Assembly (NCBI GenBank): GCA_003864495.1
Contig: PEDN01001367.1
Location: 248,001-312,000, forward strand
Length of the DNA: 64,000 nt
Source: Nemopilema nomurai
Lineage: Eukaryota; Cnidaria; Scyphozoa; Rhizostomeae; Rhizostomatidae
Reading direction: 5' to 3'
Shown here: positions 11,932 through 23,700 of the stretch, in pieces
How positions within the stretch are numbered: position 1 is the stretch's first letter
Layout of the letters: each line of letters opens with the position of its first letter
Program-made: the position numbers and the translations under genes
The notes under the pieces: model-generated
What the model saw: the letters and a program-made list of their open reading frames with translations, nothing else
Told to the model about the DNA's origin: nothing
Databases searched by the model: none

Positions 11932-14900
11932 AAGCATCCGTGAAAATGGTGTATTTTGCAACTTTTCTCGTTTTCCTGATGAGACTGCACTTTGTGTTTC
12001 CAAATGAGAACTTTCTGGAAAAGTTCTCAAATGTCTCTTAGACGTTACCTTTAGGTAATTTTAGTAATGGAAGCATGAGGAGAACAATCAATTCAAATGA
12101 AGCTGTTGCTTCAATGACTATTTTTCCTGGTGGCATCATAAACACATTTGTTTTCTCTCATTCCTCCCATTCATCATTCACGAGCTGCGGTTTTATCCTC
12201 ACGACCTGACGAGAGAGGGGCCCGAACACCAGTGATTTGTTATTGGCAAGGGCATGTCCACAAAATTCACAACGACGTTAAGTTAACCAGTGGCTCTTAA
12301 ACCCTTGTTATTCGCATATCGAAATATCAATAACCAATGTTCTGTTTAGTCTTCGCATAGTTCAAATAAACCTTCTGTGGAGAAAGCCCAGGAACCAAGG
12401 ACGTCCAGTCATACAATATTGGTCAGACATCACGCCAACCCGTACCGAAACAGATTATGATGTCTTTTAGCTCTAGTGGCATGTATTGCACTCACTATTA
12501 CTACATAGTGAAGAATGACAGCTATATTAAATAATATTGACATTAGTGTCAATCGTAACCCAACTGCTACGGTTGAGTCTAGTAATTGCTGATTCATTTA
12601 TCATTTCTAATTTAGCAAAGAAAGATTTATATCTGGTTTGACTGAACAGCGCTATTGAATTATTGCTATTTTCACTACTCTTCGTACTAACCTATAAAGA
12701 CCGTTGGGCCAAGAAAGATGCAAAATGTCTTTCTACAAATTCTTTTACACGTTTTAGATTCTCTTCGCTTTTGCTTTGGAATATTTTCACGCTTTCCTTT
12801 CTTCTTGAAAAACTCTCAACAAGAAGGTATTCATCAAGTTTTTTCCTGACATAAAGTAATTATTCCATACATGTATCAATAGTTCGTAACTGGAAATATG
12901 TTCTTTATCTTTTGACATAACGCAAGTATTTATTCAAGTTATTTTACAATGCAAGTCTTTCCATAGACAACAAACCCTTTCTCAAAATTGATTAAGAATG
13001 AAAATTAGTTGCTAATATGATATTGCTAAACCTTATAAGGAGCCTGTAGCAAATACTTTTCTGTTAAAATAAATTAAAACACAACCTTCCAAAAGTTTAA
13101 AATACAAGTGACGTTTTCAGCCAAAGCGCTATTCATCAATGTTTAACCTTAGTTCTTGTAAAAAAGGAGTACATTCAATGAAAGTATTCGAATTGGCTTC
13201 CTGTTAACACATTTCAGGTGGCCTTTGTCTCACAGTTAAGCTGCAAAGTTGATATTCAACATTCAATTTGGAATTCTGGAACAGGTTGGCTCTTTCAACT
13301 ACGAAAAGAGCAGCATGAATTTGCATTTAGAAAAAAACAGGTCAGATGGCAAACGCGTTGAACACATTGATAAATTATTTATAGACATTTACAAGTCACT
13401 ATCAAGGTTTGGCAAGGTAAATTTTCAGTCCGATGTTAACATTTCGCCAGTGATTAGTGGATCTTTATTTTTTACTTTACGTCATGCACACTTCGTAGCT
13501 GCGTTCGAATATTGTTGAACGACTCTCTCTTTGCCAACAAGCAAACTATGTTGGTCCATGGAAATGACTACTTGGATAAGTTGAAGGCAAACCACAGTGA
13601 CAAACGTAGTCTACTCTAGAGTCAGCTGGATCAGAAGAGAAGGTAAGTCCACTCAGTCTACCAAGCGTGGAACGTAGACTAAATCTTACATTTAAGTCGA
13701 CAGAGACGAGCAACTGAAACATGAATCAACATACTTTTGCATGCTTTTAATACTGCAAAATTTGTACATATCTTGGTTAAATTTTCCAGACTACCATATA
13801 TTCTCACGTATGGCTGGTAAGTCAACGAAAATATATTGGCTTTGCATGAAAGCTTTTGATTCTACTACAAAAATACCCTGTTGATATATGCGTTGATTGA
13901 CTGGAATGCCAGATCTGTGGAAATCTTGCGAATACCTTCATAAGCTAAAATGTTATTGCTCTTCAAACAAATCAAATAAACGGCTAGTACAGTTTAGAGC
14001 CATAATACCCTACCCACCAATACAAATTTCAAAATGCATCTATGCATTTTTACTGCAATATCATCTAAGCTTCCTTGGTGTCTCTTTCACCATTCAAGTT
14101 TATGAGCTACTTACAAACTTAGCATCAATAAATAATGAGAAACAATCTTCGTGCAAGATCATATTTTGTGATAGACACATTCACTCCCAGTTCTGTTGTT
14201 GATAATGTCTTACAACTTTAAACTCTATTACACTTGTTTCCAAGCAGATCAGCAAACAGGAGTGGAACGTACTCAAGAAGATCCATTAAAGTCCATCATT
14301 CTTCCGTATAAATATGCTGCTGGCAACTTCAGCGCAATGCTTCAACATGTTTTTAGATATGCGGTACAAATGCTGTTTGCTTTGAATATTGTTTTCAGCT
14401 CATTTTCAAGTTGCTGGATTGAATTCAATTTTTCAAGGACAATTCTGCCTAGCTGTGTGACTCTCTTGTCGAGCGGAAAAAGATCATACAACTATCTGTG
14501 CTTCTAGACCTTCTTGAACAAGCAGACGGCTGTGTACTCCAGTCATCTGGATTTTTTTTGATTCGCTTCAAAGTTGTTGGACGAGCTGTACTAGAAATAG
14601 TAGGCTAATATACAATCAAAATTAGCAGCAGCAGCTGTTGGGATTTGAATCATAAAATTTTGCTTTAATGAATTTTCATTGAGCAAAAAGAAGCATCCCT
14701 TGCATGTTATCATCACTTTCCAGAGAGCCTCGAAGGCATCAAACAGCAGTCTTCATTAATATCACTTGCTGAAGAATCAATTTGATGGCAAAACAGGGTC
14801 TTTCACAAAAACTACAGCAATACCTGAAGCAAAGTGCTGGCTAATGTTTTATCAAGCACCAGTGCCTGACAACAATGAAATGAAAATGAATTGTCAAGTC

Positions 14901-15075
14901 TGGCTACAGCTGGAAAGCTTTTTGTCTGCAGACTATTCCTGTTGAAAAAAGCAAAGGTCATAAAGAAGATTAGGAAAACTGGGCTTTTCTTCCAGCTGAA
15001 ATCACCCAGCAGTGTATAGGAAAGCTTGACACTTCACCGGAAGGATGAGGTTTTGACAATCAATAAGGCACATGA
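11932..15075. other. Intergenic DNA upstream of the Kv channel, no gene seen
   Basis: Several frames of 80-100 codons occur (for example 13249-13518 and 13897-14507) but none resembles a known protein or is preceded by convincing gene structure. Promoter and 5' untranslated sequence for the channel gene presumably lie in the last few hundred bases. I see no decisive motif. Confidence 0.5.
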
Positions 15076-16344
15076 ATGCGTTTTGGTATGGAAGAAGACT
15101 GGCATAGAGACATGTATCCAGAACTGCGCCTACCAGAGCAGGAGAATGAACGCATCTGTATCAATATCAGCGGTGCTCATTTCGAGACTTTCGAGAGCAC
15201 GCTCGCACGTTACCCAAATACGCTACTTGGTTGTCCTTCTCGCCGAAAGAAATACTACGACCCTTTTCGAAGAGAATACTTCTTTGATAGAAACAGGAGG
15301 GCCTTTGATGCGATCCTGTTTTATTACCAGTCACACGGCCGCATATCAAAGCCTGACAACATTACAGAAAAGCAGTTCGTATCAGAACTAAGCTTCTTCG
15401 AAATTGGCAAAAAAGAGGACTTGCTGACCTTCACTGAAAGAGTTGATCGCTTCATCGTTGCTGATTCCAATATCTTGCCTAAGAGCAGGCTGAAAAAGCT
15501 TCTTTGGCAGCTCTTCTCCAGGCCAGAGTCTTCTGCATTTGCCAAAATAATTACAGTGATTGGCTTGTTTACCTTGATTCTGTCAATCATAATCACGTGT
15601 GCAGAAACGCTGCCTCCATTGCTTGATCCAAAGGCTGGACATTGGTTTTACCTCAAGAGGAGCATCTACGTGCTCAATTTCGCTTGTTATGTTTGGTTCA
15701 CTGTGGAATTCGTCGTTAGATTGTTTTCATGTGGCAATAGGATGCGGTTTTTCAAATCCCCGTTAAACTGGATCGATCTTCTAGCCATTACTCCATTCTA
15801 CTTGCAACTTTTAATTGAAAGCCAAACTCAGATGACCCCACTCTCGGTTTTGAAAGCATTTAGGATATTCCGTATAGCGAGAATTCTGAAGGTGGCAAGA
15901 TACTCCAGAGGTATGCAGGCACTTATCTACACACTTTATGCCAGCAGGCATGATCTTGGATTGCTCTTCTTCATATTGATCATAGCAACAGTAGTTAGTG
16001 CTGCCTTGACTTATTACGCAGAGATAAATGAACCAAATTCGCTTCTTCATTCAATACCAGATGCTCTCTGGTGGTCTATTAACACCATAACAACAGTTGG
16101 GTACGGAGATTCTTACCCTGTCACGATGTTTGGAAAAGCCCTAGGCGGATTCTTTTCCATTTTTGGTACAATTCTGATTGGTTTACCAATATTTTGCTTG
16201 GTGTCAAACTTTTTGGAACTTTGGGACTCTATTAGAGACAGGTCAAGGGATGACCAAGATGGCACAGTGCAGAAAGTTACTACGAGCCTACCAGCTAAGC
16301 CGAATCATGAAATGACATCCCCATACCTCGAAAGAAAGCATTGA
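15076..16344 (+). CDS. Shaker-type (Kv1-like) voltage-gated potassium channel subunit, single exon
   Basis: The 422-residue intronless frame has a cytoplasmic T1 tetramerisation domain (about 26-120, with FDAILFYYQSHGRI), which lacks the HxxxxxC...CC zinc motif of Kv2-4, pointing to the Kv1/Shaker group. Six membrane segments follow: S1 about 156-175, S2 about 196-217 with E211, S3 about 229-247 with D234, S4 with K260, R263, R266, R269, K272 and R275 every third residue, S5 about 293-315, and S6 about 354-378. The selectivity filter TVGYGD is at 340-345. The S6 Pro-Val-Pro bend is replaced by P371-I372-F373, and the C-terminus lacks the Kv1 PDZ tail. It should sit in the plasma membrane as a tetramer subunit passing K+ on depolarisation. 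The PIF change raises the possibility of a regulatory subunit that needs a partner. ATG codon 5 (15088) has better context than codon 1. Confidence 0.95.
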   Translation: MRFGMEEDWHRDMYPELRLPEQENERICINISGAHFETFESTLARYPNTLLGCPSRRKKYYDPFRREYFFDRNRRAFDAILFYYQSHGRISKPDNITEKQFVSELSFFEIGKKEDLLTFTERVDRFIVADSNILPKSRLKKLLWQLFSRPESSAFAKIITVIGLFTLILSIIITCAETLPPLLDPKAGHWFYLKRSIYVLNFACYVWFTVEFVVRLFSCGNRMRFFKSPLNWIDLLAITPFYLQLLIESQTQMTPLSVLKAFRIFRIARILKVARYSRGMQALIYTLYASRHDLGLLFFILIIATVVSAALTYYAEINEPNSLLHSIPDALWWSINTITTVGYGDSYPVTMFGKALGGFFSIFGTILIGLPIFCLVSNFLELWDSIRDRSRDDQDGTVQKVTTSLPAKPNHEMTSPYLERKH

Positions 16345-17441
16345 GCCTCCTACAGAACAACCTGCTATTGTCTTTACATATGAATAATTATGGGCTGCTG
16401 CATAACATGAATACGGTCAATCCTTAAATAGAGGTTGCAGAAATCAAATAACTGTACTTGCTTGCCTCAAATTACTTTGTGGAACAGAAAATGACTGAAG
16501 CTATGGTGGGTACGTTTTAGACACAATTGTTCAATGAAGTGGTTATCTATTTAGCATCGAAGTGTATTAACCAAATTCAAAAAGTAATATATAGATTATT
16601 TTCTCATCCATGCAGTCATTTATATCATTCCACTTTAGAGAAGCAGTTGCAGATTCCGATCGGCTACTACCAGAAAGCGAGTCATTGTATCCATGCTAAC
16701 ACCACAAAGTGGATTCTTGGTCCTCCAAAGTGGGACATGATCTAGGGCTTTCAAACTTGAATCGTCGAGTATTCTTCTCAGCCTCTTGTCACAAATGCAA
16801 AATGTCCAACACTACTACATGCTTATCCCTTGAAAAAAACCATCTAAAAATGTAGATGAACAATGTCACCTTCAGAAAAGCAAATGAGTTCAATTGTGTC
16901 ATTACTAGGGCAAAATAACTGCCTAACCATTTCTTCATGATTGGGATTAAATGGGCACTCCAGCGCAAACAAAATTTCTGAGATTTTTGCTTACATCGGC
17001 AGCTAGTTGAGAGTTAGAAGCCACCGTGAAATTTTTTTTTTGAAAATCTTTACTCGTTTTCGAAATATAGATGCCCAAAGTTGAGAATCATCGTAAAAGT
17101 ACGACCAAATTTTTTTCGGAAAAAGTACCATGTGACGTATGAAAGGACCATTGTTTCAACATTCGGCGCTATTGTTGTACGTTCGCACTGAAATTCGCAG
17201 GGCTCGTTGGGGGCTCGGTAATGGCGATTTCACATCAGTGTTTCGCAGGTCGATCGAAAGTGCACATGCTTCATAACAACTCGTGCAGCTTGGCCTGACT
17301 TTGCCAACGTTGACTGCATCGGCTCCTTGAATGGAAATTCTCGTGTCTGTAGCAGCCATTCCAAGAAAGAGTGAATTACGCCATGTGGACGAATGGTTTA
17401 GCATCCAGATTCATACCCCCTAGTAGGAGGCCACTGTTTAC
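16345..17441. other. Intergenic DNA downstream of the Kv gene; possible element tail
   Basis: No supported gene. From about 16945 to 17160 the minus strand reads like the 3' end of a dispersed element, including GCGCTGGAGTGCCCATTTAA, a string I associate from memory with repeated coral/anemone units. It lies directly behind the coding fragment at 17442-17583 and may be part of the same insertion. This is inference. Confidence 0.3.
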
Positions 17442-17583
17442 GGTGTTCATCTCCTCTTCCGTCCTCTTCCCGATATTCTGGCTCGAATTGGTAAATTAGC
17501 ACCTTTAGATCTTGAGTCAGAATATCTGGAGAGCCACGAGAATCATCATCTGCTGATAGGGAATCAAGATAAAAGTCCGACAT
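17442..17583 (-). pseudogene. Fragment of a P2X7-C-like (ballast-domain family) protein, first exon only
   Basis: The minus-strand frame starts with Met at 17583 and reads an acidic Ser/Asp-rich leader followed by YQFEPEYREEDGRGDE. A short acidic leader and a YQFEPEY-type motif head a large family of cnidarian proteins that carry the cysteine-rich domain otherwise found at the C-terminus of the P2X7 receptor. A candidate splice donor (ACC|GTAAAC) follows at 17442/17441. I could not find the cysteine-rich part (WCxCGxC...CC) downstream, so this looks like a truncated or decayed copy. The assignment rests on motif memory and is tentative. Confidence 0.35.
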
Positions 17584-17589
17584 TGCTGG

Positions 17590-18331
17590 ACAAACACTCG
17601 AACAGAAACATTCCGTTTCGCTTCAAGTGCTGTCTGACATTTTGAAATATTTCGCTTTAGGCCCAACCTCCTCTAGGCGGAAAATATCGAGGCGGAAAAT
17701 GATAATCAAAAGCGGCAAGACTGAGAAAAATTTCTTAAATAAAATTCTAATAGCAATAATTGTACAAAGGTGCTAGCGATAAAAAGCTATATCCCAAAAT
17801 AACAAGGCACAACCGAAGATAATTATTAATGTGGAAAGCAGCCTGCATTGGGCAGCTTCTGCCGAAAAGAGAGTAGAGAGTAGGCCAGATACTATTGTCA
17901 GCAGACAAAAATCCCTATTCCACATTATACGATTTACTAAACAAATCCTAACGTACCGGAGTTTTTACACTGACCATTAACAGTCATTTTGAACAAAAAC
18001 AAAGAAGTGATTGGGAACAGGTGTTTATTATCAACATTCTCATTCGCAAAGCCTCTTACTTTAAAACAGAAATTGGACGTGGCGCCATGACAAGATCTCG
18101 TATACCGTCTAATAATTTGAAATATGATGCTTTCAAAAAGACTCACAACTGATTACTAGATTACAAACCAAGAGCAAAATATCTGTAACAGTATTTGCCA
18201 ATTGTTCCATGCCCTAAGAGATGAATCAATCATTGATGACACAAGAAGTTCCTGAAAATTTTTTCGAGTTGAAAAGCATCGAAGCAAAGCGGAAAGTGAT
18301 AGTTAGTCGAAAGGCCAACAGCGTAACTGTG
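17590..18331. other. Spacer between the fragment and the satellite, no gene seen
   Basis: Only frames below 70 codons are present. The last 60 bases before the array show no clear further copy of the 84 bp unit, so the array edge is fairly sharp. Confidence 0.5.
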
Positions 18332-19325
18332 GCAATGACGTGTCTGTGCCAATGGCTCACTCTATTAGAACATTAGCCGCATCACTAGCTTGGCCGTACG
18401 AGCAGCGTGACAATAGCAATGACATGTCTGTGCCAATGGCTCACTCTTTTAGAACATTAGCCGCATCACTAGCTTGGCTGTACGAGCAGCGTGACAATAG
18501 CAATGACATGTCTGTGCCAATGCTCACTCTTTAGAACATAGCCGCGTCACTAGCTTGGCTGTACGCAGCATGACAATAGCAATGACATGTCTGTGCCAAT
18601 GACTCACTCTATTAGAACATAGCCGCATCATATTGGCTGTACGAGCAGCGTGACAATAGCAATGACATGTCTGTGCCAATGTACTCTATTAACATTAGCC
18701 GCATCATAGCTTGGCCGTACAGCAGCGTGACAATAGCAATGACATGTCTGTGCCAATGGCTCACTCTATTAGAACATTAGCCGCATCATTAGCTTGGCCG
18801 TACGAGCAGCGTGACAATAGCAATGACATGTCTGTGCCAATCGCTCACTCTGTTAGAACATAGCATCACTTGCTTGGCCGTACGAGCAGCGTGACAATAG
18901 CAATGACATGTCTGTGCCAATGGCTCACTCTATTAGAACAATAGCCGCATCACTAGCTTGGCTGTACAAGCAGCGTGACAATAGGAATGACATGTCTGTG
19001 CCAATGGCTCACTCTATTAGAACATAGCCGCATCACTAGCTTGGCCGTACGAGCAGCGTGACAATGGAATGACATGTCCTGTGCCAATGGCTCACTCTAT
19101 TAGAACATTAGCCGCATCACTAGCTTGGCCGTACGAGCAGCGTGACAATAGCAATGACATGTCTGTGCCAATGGCTCACTCTATTAGAACATTAGCCGCA
19201 TCACTAGCTTGGCCGTACGAGCAGCGTGACAATAGCAATGACATGTCTGTGCCAATGGCTCACTCTATTAGAACATAGCCGCATCACTAGCTTGGCCGTA
19301 CGAGCAGCGTGACAATAGCAATGAC

Positions 19326-20790
19326 ATGTCTGTGCCAATGGCTCACTCTATTAGAACATTAGCCGCATCACTAGCTTGGCCGTACGAGCAGCGTGACAAT
19401 AGCAATGACATGTCTGTGCCAATGGCTCACTCTATTAGAACATTAGCCGCATCACTAGCTTGGCCGTACGAGCAGCGTGACAATAGCAATGACATGTCTG
19501 TGCCAATGGCTCACTCTATTAGAACATTAGCCGCATCACTAGCTTGGCCGTACGAGCAGCGTGACAATAGCAATGACATGTCTGTGCCAATGGCTCACTC
19601 TATTAGAACATTAGCCGCATCACTAGCTTGGCCGTACGAGCAGCGTGACAATAGCAATGACATGTCTGTGCCAATGGCTCACTCTATTAGAACATTAGCC
19701 GCATCACTAGCTTGGCCGTACGAGCAGCGTGACAATAGCAATGACATGTCTGTGCCAATGGCTCACTCTATTAGAACATTAGCCGCATCACTAGCTTGGC
19801 CGTACGAGCAGCGTGACAATAGCAATGACATGTCTGTGCCAATGGCTCACTCTATTAGAACATTAGCCGCATCACTAGCTTGGCCGTACGAGCAGCGTGA
19901 CAATAGCAATGACATGTCTGTGCCAATGGCTCACTCTATTAGAACATTAGCCGCATCACTAGCTTGGCCGTACGAGCAGCGTGACAATAGCAATGACATG
20001 TCTGTGCCAATGGCTCACTCTATTAGAACATAGCCGCATCACTAGCTTGGCCGTACGAGCAGCGTGACAATAGCAATGACATGTCTGTGCCAATGGCTCA
20101 CTCTATTAGAACATTAGCCGCATCACTAGCTTGGCCGTACGAGCAGCGTGACAATAGCAATGACATGTCTGTGCCAATGGCTCACTCTATTAGAACATTA
20201 GCCGCATCACTAGCTTGGCCGTACGAGCAGCGTGACAATAGCAATGACATGTCTGTGCCAATGGCTCACTCTATTAGAACATTAGCCGCATCACTAGCTT
20301 GGCCGTACGAGCAGCGTGACAATAGCAATGACATGTCTGTGCCAATGGCTCACTCTATTAGAACATTAGCCGCATCACTAGCTTGGCCGTACGAGCAGCG
20401 TGACAATAGCAATGACATGTCTGTGCCAATGGCTCACTCTATTAGAACATTAGCCGCATCACTAGCTTGGCCGTACGAGCAGCGTGACAATAGCAATGAC
20501 ATGTCTGTGCCAATGGCTCACTCTATTAGAACATTAGCCGCATCACTAGCTTGGCCGTACGAGCAGCGTGACAATAGCAATGACATGTCTGTGCCAATGG
20601 CTCACTCTATTAGAACATTAGCCGCATCACTAGCTTGGCCGTACGAGCAGCGTGACAATAGCAATGACATGTCTGTGCCAATGGCTCACTCTATTAGAAC
20701 AATAGCCGCATCACTAGCTTGGCCGTACGAGCAGCGTGACAATAGCAATGACATGTCTGTGCCAATGGCTCACTCTATTAGAACATAGCC
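19326..20790 (+). repeat. Higher-order repeat: nine-unit block duplicated at 755 bp
   Basis: Two identical-length open stretches begin at 19326 and 20081, exactly 755 bp apart, which is nine 84 bp units minus one base. Both end at the same one-base deletion (AACATAGCC for AACATTAGCC) near 20027 and 20782. The shared deletion shows that the block was copied as a nine-unit segment after the deletion arose, or was collapsed or expanded that way in assembly. Confidence 0.7.
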
Positions 20791-23700
20791 GCATCACTAG
20801 CTTGGCCGTACGAGCAGCGTGACAATAGAATGACATGTCTGTGCCAATGGCTCACTCTATTAGAACATAGCCGCATCACTAGCTTGGCCGTACGAGCAGC
20901 GTGACAATAGCAATGACATGTCTGTGCCAATGGCTCACTCTATTAGAACATAGCCGCATCACTAGCTTGGCCGTACGAGCAGCGTGACAATAGCAATGAC
21001 ATGTCTGTGCCAATGGCTCACTCTATTAGAACATTAGCCGCATCACTAGCTTGGCCGTACGAGCAGCGTGACAATAGCAATGACATGTCTGTGCCAATGG
21101 CTCACTCTATTAGAACATAGCCGCATCACTAGCTTGGCCGTACGAGCAGCGTGACAATAGCAATGACATGTCTGTGCCAATGGCTCACTCTATTAGAACA
21201 TTAGCCGCATCACTAGCTTGGCCGTACGAGCAGCGTGACAATAGCAATGACATGTCTGTGCCAATGGCTCACTCTATTAGAACATTAGCCGCATCACTAG
21301 CTTGGCCGTACGAGCAGCGTGACAATAGCAATGACATGTCTGTGCCAATGGCTCACTCTATTAGAACATTAGCCGCATCACTAGCTTGGCCGTACGAGCA
21401 GCGTGACAATAGCAATGACATGTCTGTGCCAATGGCTCACTCTATTAGAACATTAGCCGCATCACTAGCTTGGCCGTACGAGCAGCGTGACAATAGCAAT
21501 GACATGTCTGTGCCAATGGCTCACTCTATTAGAACATTAGCCGCATCACTAGCTTGGCCGTACGAGCAGCGTGACAATAGCAATGACATGTCTGTGCCAA
21601 TGGCTCACTCTATTAGAACATTAGCCGCATCACTAGCTTGGCCGTACGAGCAGCGTGACAATAGCAATGACATGTCTGTGCCAATGGCTCACTCTATTAG
21701 AACATTAGCCGCATCACTAGCTTGGCCGTACGAGCAGCGTGACAATAGCAATGACATGTCTGTGCCAATGGCTCACTCTATTAGAACATTAGCCGCATCA
21801 CTAGCTTGGCCGTACGAGCAGCGTGACAATAGCAATGACATGTCTGTGCCAATGGCTCACTCTATTAGAACAATAGCCGCATCACTAGCTTGGCCGTACG
21901 AGCAGCGTGACAATAGAATGACATGTCTGTGCCAATGGCTCACTCTATTAGAACATAGCCGCATCACTAGCTTGGCCGTACGAGCAGCGTGACAATAGCA
22001 ATGACATGTCTGTGCCAATGGCTCACTCTATTAGAACATTAGCCGCATCACTAGCTTGGCCGTACGAGCAGCGTGACAATAGCAATGACATGTCTGTGCC
22101 AATGGCTCACTCTATTAGAACATTAGCCGCATCACTAGCTTGGCCGTACGAGCAGCGTGACAATAGCAATGACATGTCTGTGCCAATGGCTCACTCTATT
22201 AGAACATTAGCCGCATCACTAGCTTGGCCGTACGAGCAGCGTGACAATAGCAATGACATGTCTGTGCCAATGGCTAACTCTATTAGAACATTAGCCGCAT
22301 CACTAGCTTGGCCGTACGAGCAGCGTGACAATAGCAATGACATGTCTGTGCCAATGGCTCACTCTATTAGAACATTAGCCGCATCACTAGCTTGGCCGTA
22401 CGAGCAGCGTGACAATAGCAATGACATGTCTGTGCCAATGGCTCTCTATTAGAACATTAGCCGCATCACTAGCTTGGCCGTACGAGCAGCGTGACAATAG
22501 CAATGACATGTCTGTGCCAATGGCTCACTCTATTAGAACATTAGCCGCATCACTAGCTTGGCCGTACGAGCAGCGTGACAATAGCAATGACATGTCTGTG
22601 CCAATGGCTCACTCTATTAGAACATTAGCCGCATCACTAGCTTGGCCGTACGAGCAGCGTGACAATAGCAATGACATGTCTGTGCCAATGGCTCACTCTA
22701 TTAGAACATTAGCCGCATCACTAGCTTGGCCGTACGAGCAGCGTGACAATAGCAATGACATGTCTGTGCCAATGGCTCACTCTATTAGAACATAGCCGCA
22801 TCACTAGCTTGGCCGTACGAGCAGCGTGACAATAGCAATGACATGTCTGTGCCAATGGCTCACTCTATTAGAACAATAGCCGCATCACTAGCTTGGCCGT
22901 ACGAGCAGCGTGACAATAGCAATGACATGTCTGTGCCAATGGCTCACTCTATTAGAACATTAGCCGCATCACTAGCTTGGCCGTACGAGCAGCGTGACAA
23001 TAGAATGACATGTCTGTGCCAATGGCTCACTCTATTAGAACATAGCCGCATCACTAGCTTGGCCGTACGAGCAGCGTGACAATAGCAATGACATGTCTGT
23101 GCCAATGGCTCACTCTATTAGAACATTAGCCGCATCACTAGCTTGGCCGTACGAGCAGCGTGACAATAGCAATGACATGTCTGTGCCAATGGCTCACTCT
23201 ATTAGAACATTAGCCGCATCACTAGCTTGGCCGTACGAGCAGCGTGACAATAGCAATGACATGTCTGTGCCAATGGCTCACTCTATTAGAACATTAGCCG
23301 CATCACTAGCTTGGCCGTACGAGCAGCGTGACAATAGCAATGACATGTCTGTGCCAATGGCTCACTCTATTAGAACATTAGCCGCATCACTAGCTTGGCC
23401 GTACGAGCAGCGTGACAATAGCAATGACATGTCTGTGCCAATGGCTCACTCTATTAGAACATTAGCCGCATCACTAGCTTGGCCGTACGAGCAGAGCGTG
23501 ACAATAGCAATGACATGTCTGTGCCAATGGCTCACTCTATTAGAACATTAGCCGCATCACTAGCTTGGCCGTACGAGCAGCGTGACAATAGCAATGACAT
23601 GTCTGTGCCAATGGCTCACTCTATTAGAACATTAGCCGCATCACTAGCTTGGCCGTACGAGCAGCGTGACAATAGCAATGACATGTCTGTGCCAATGGCT

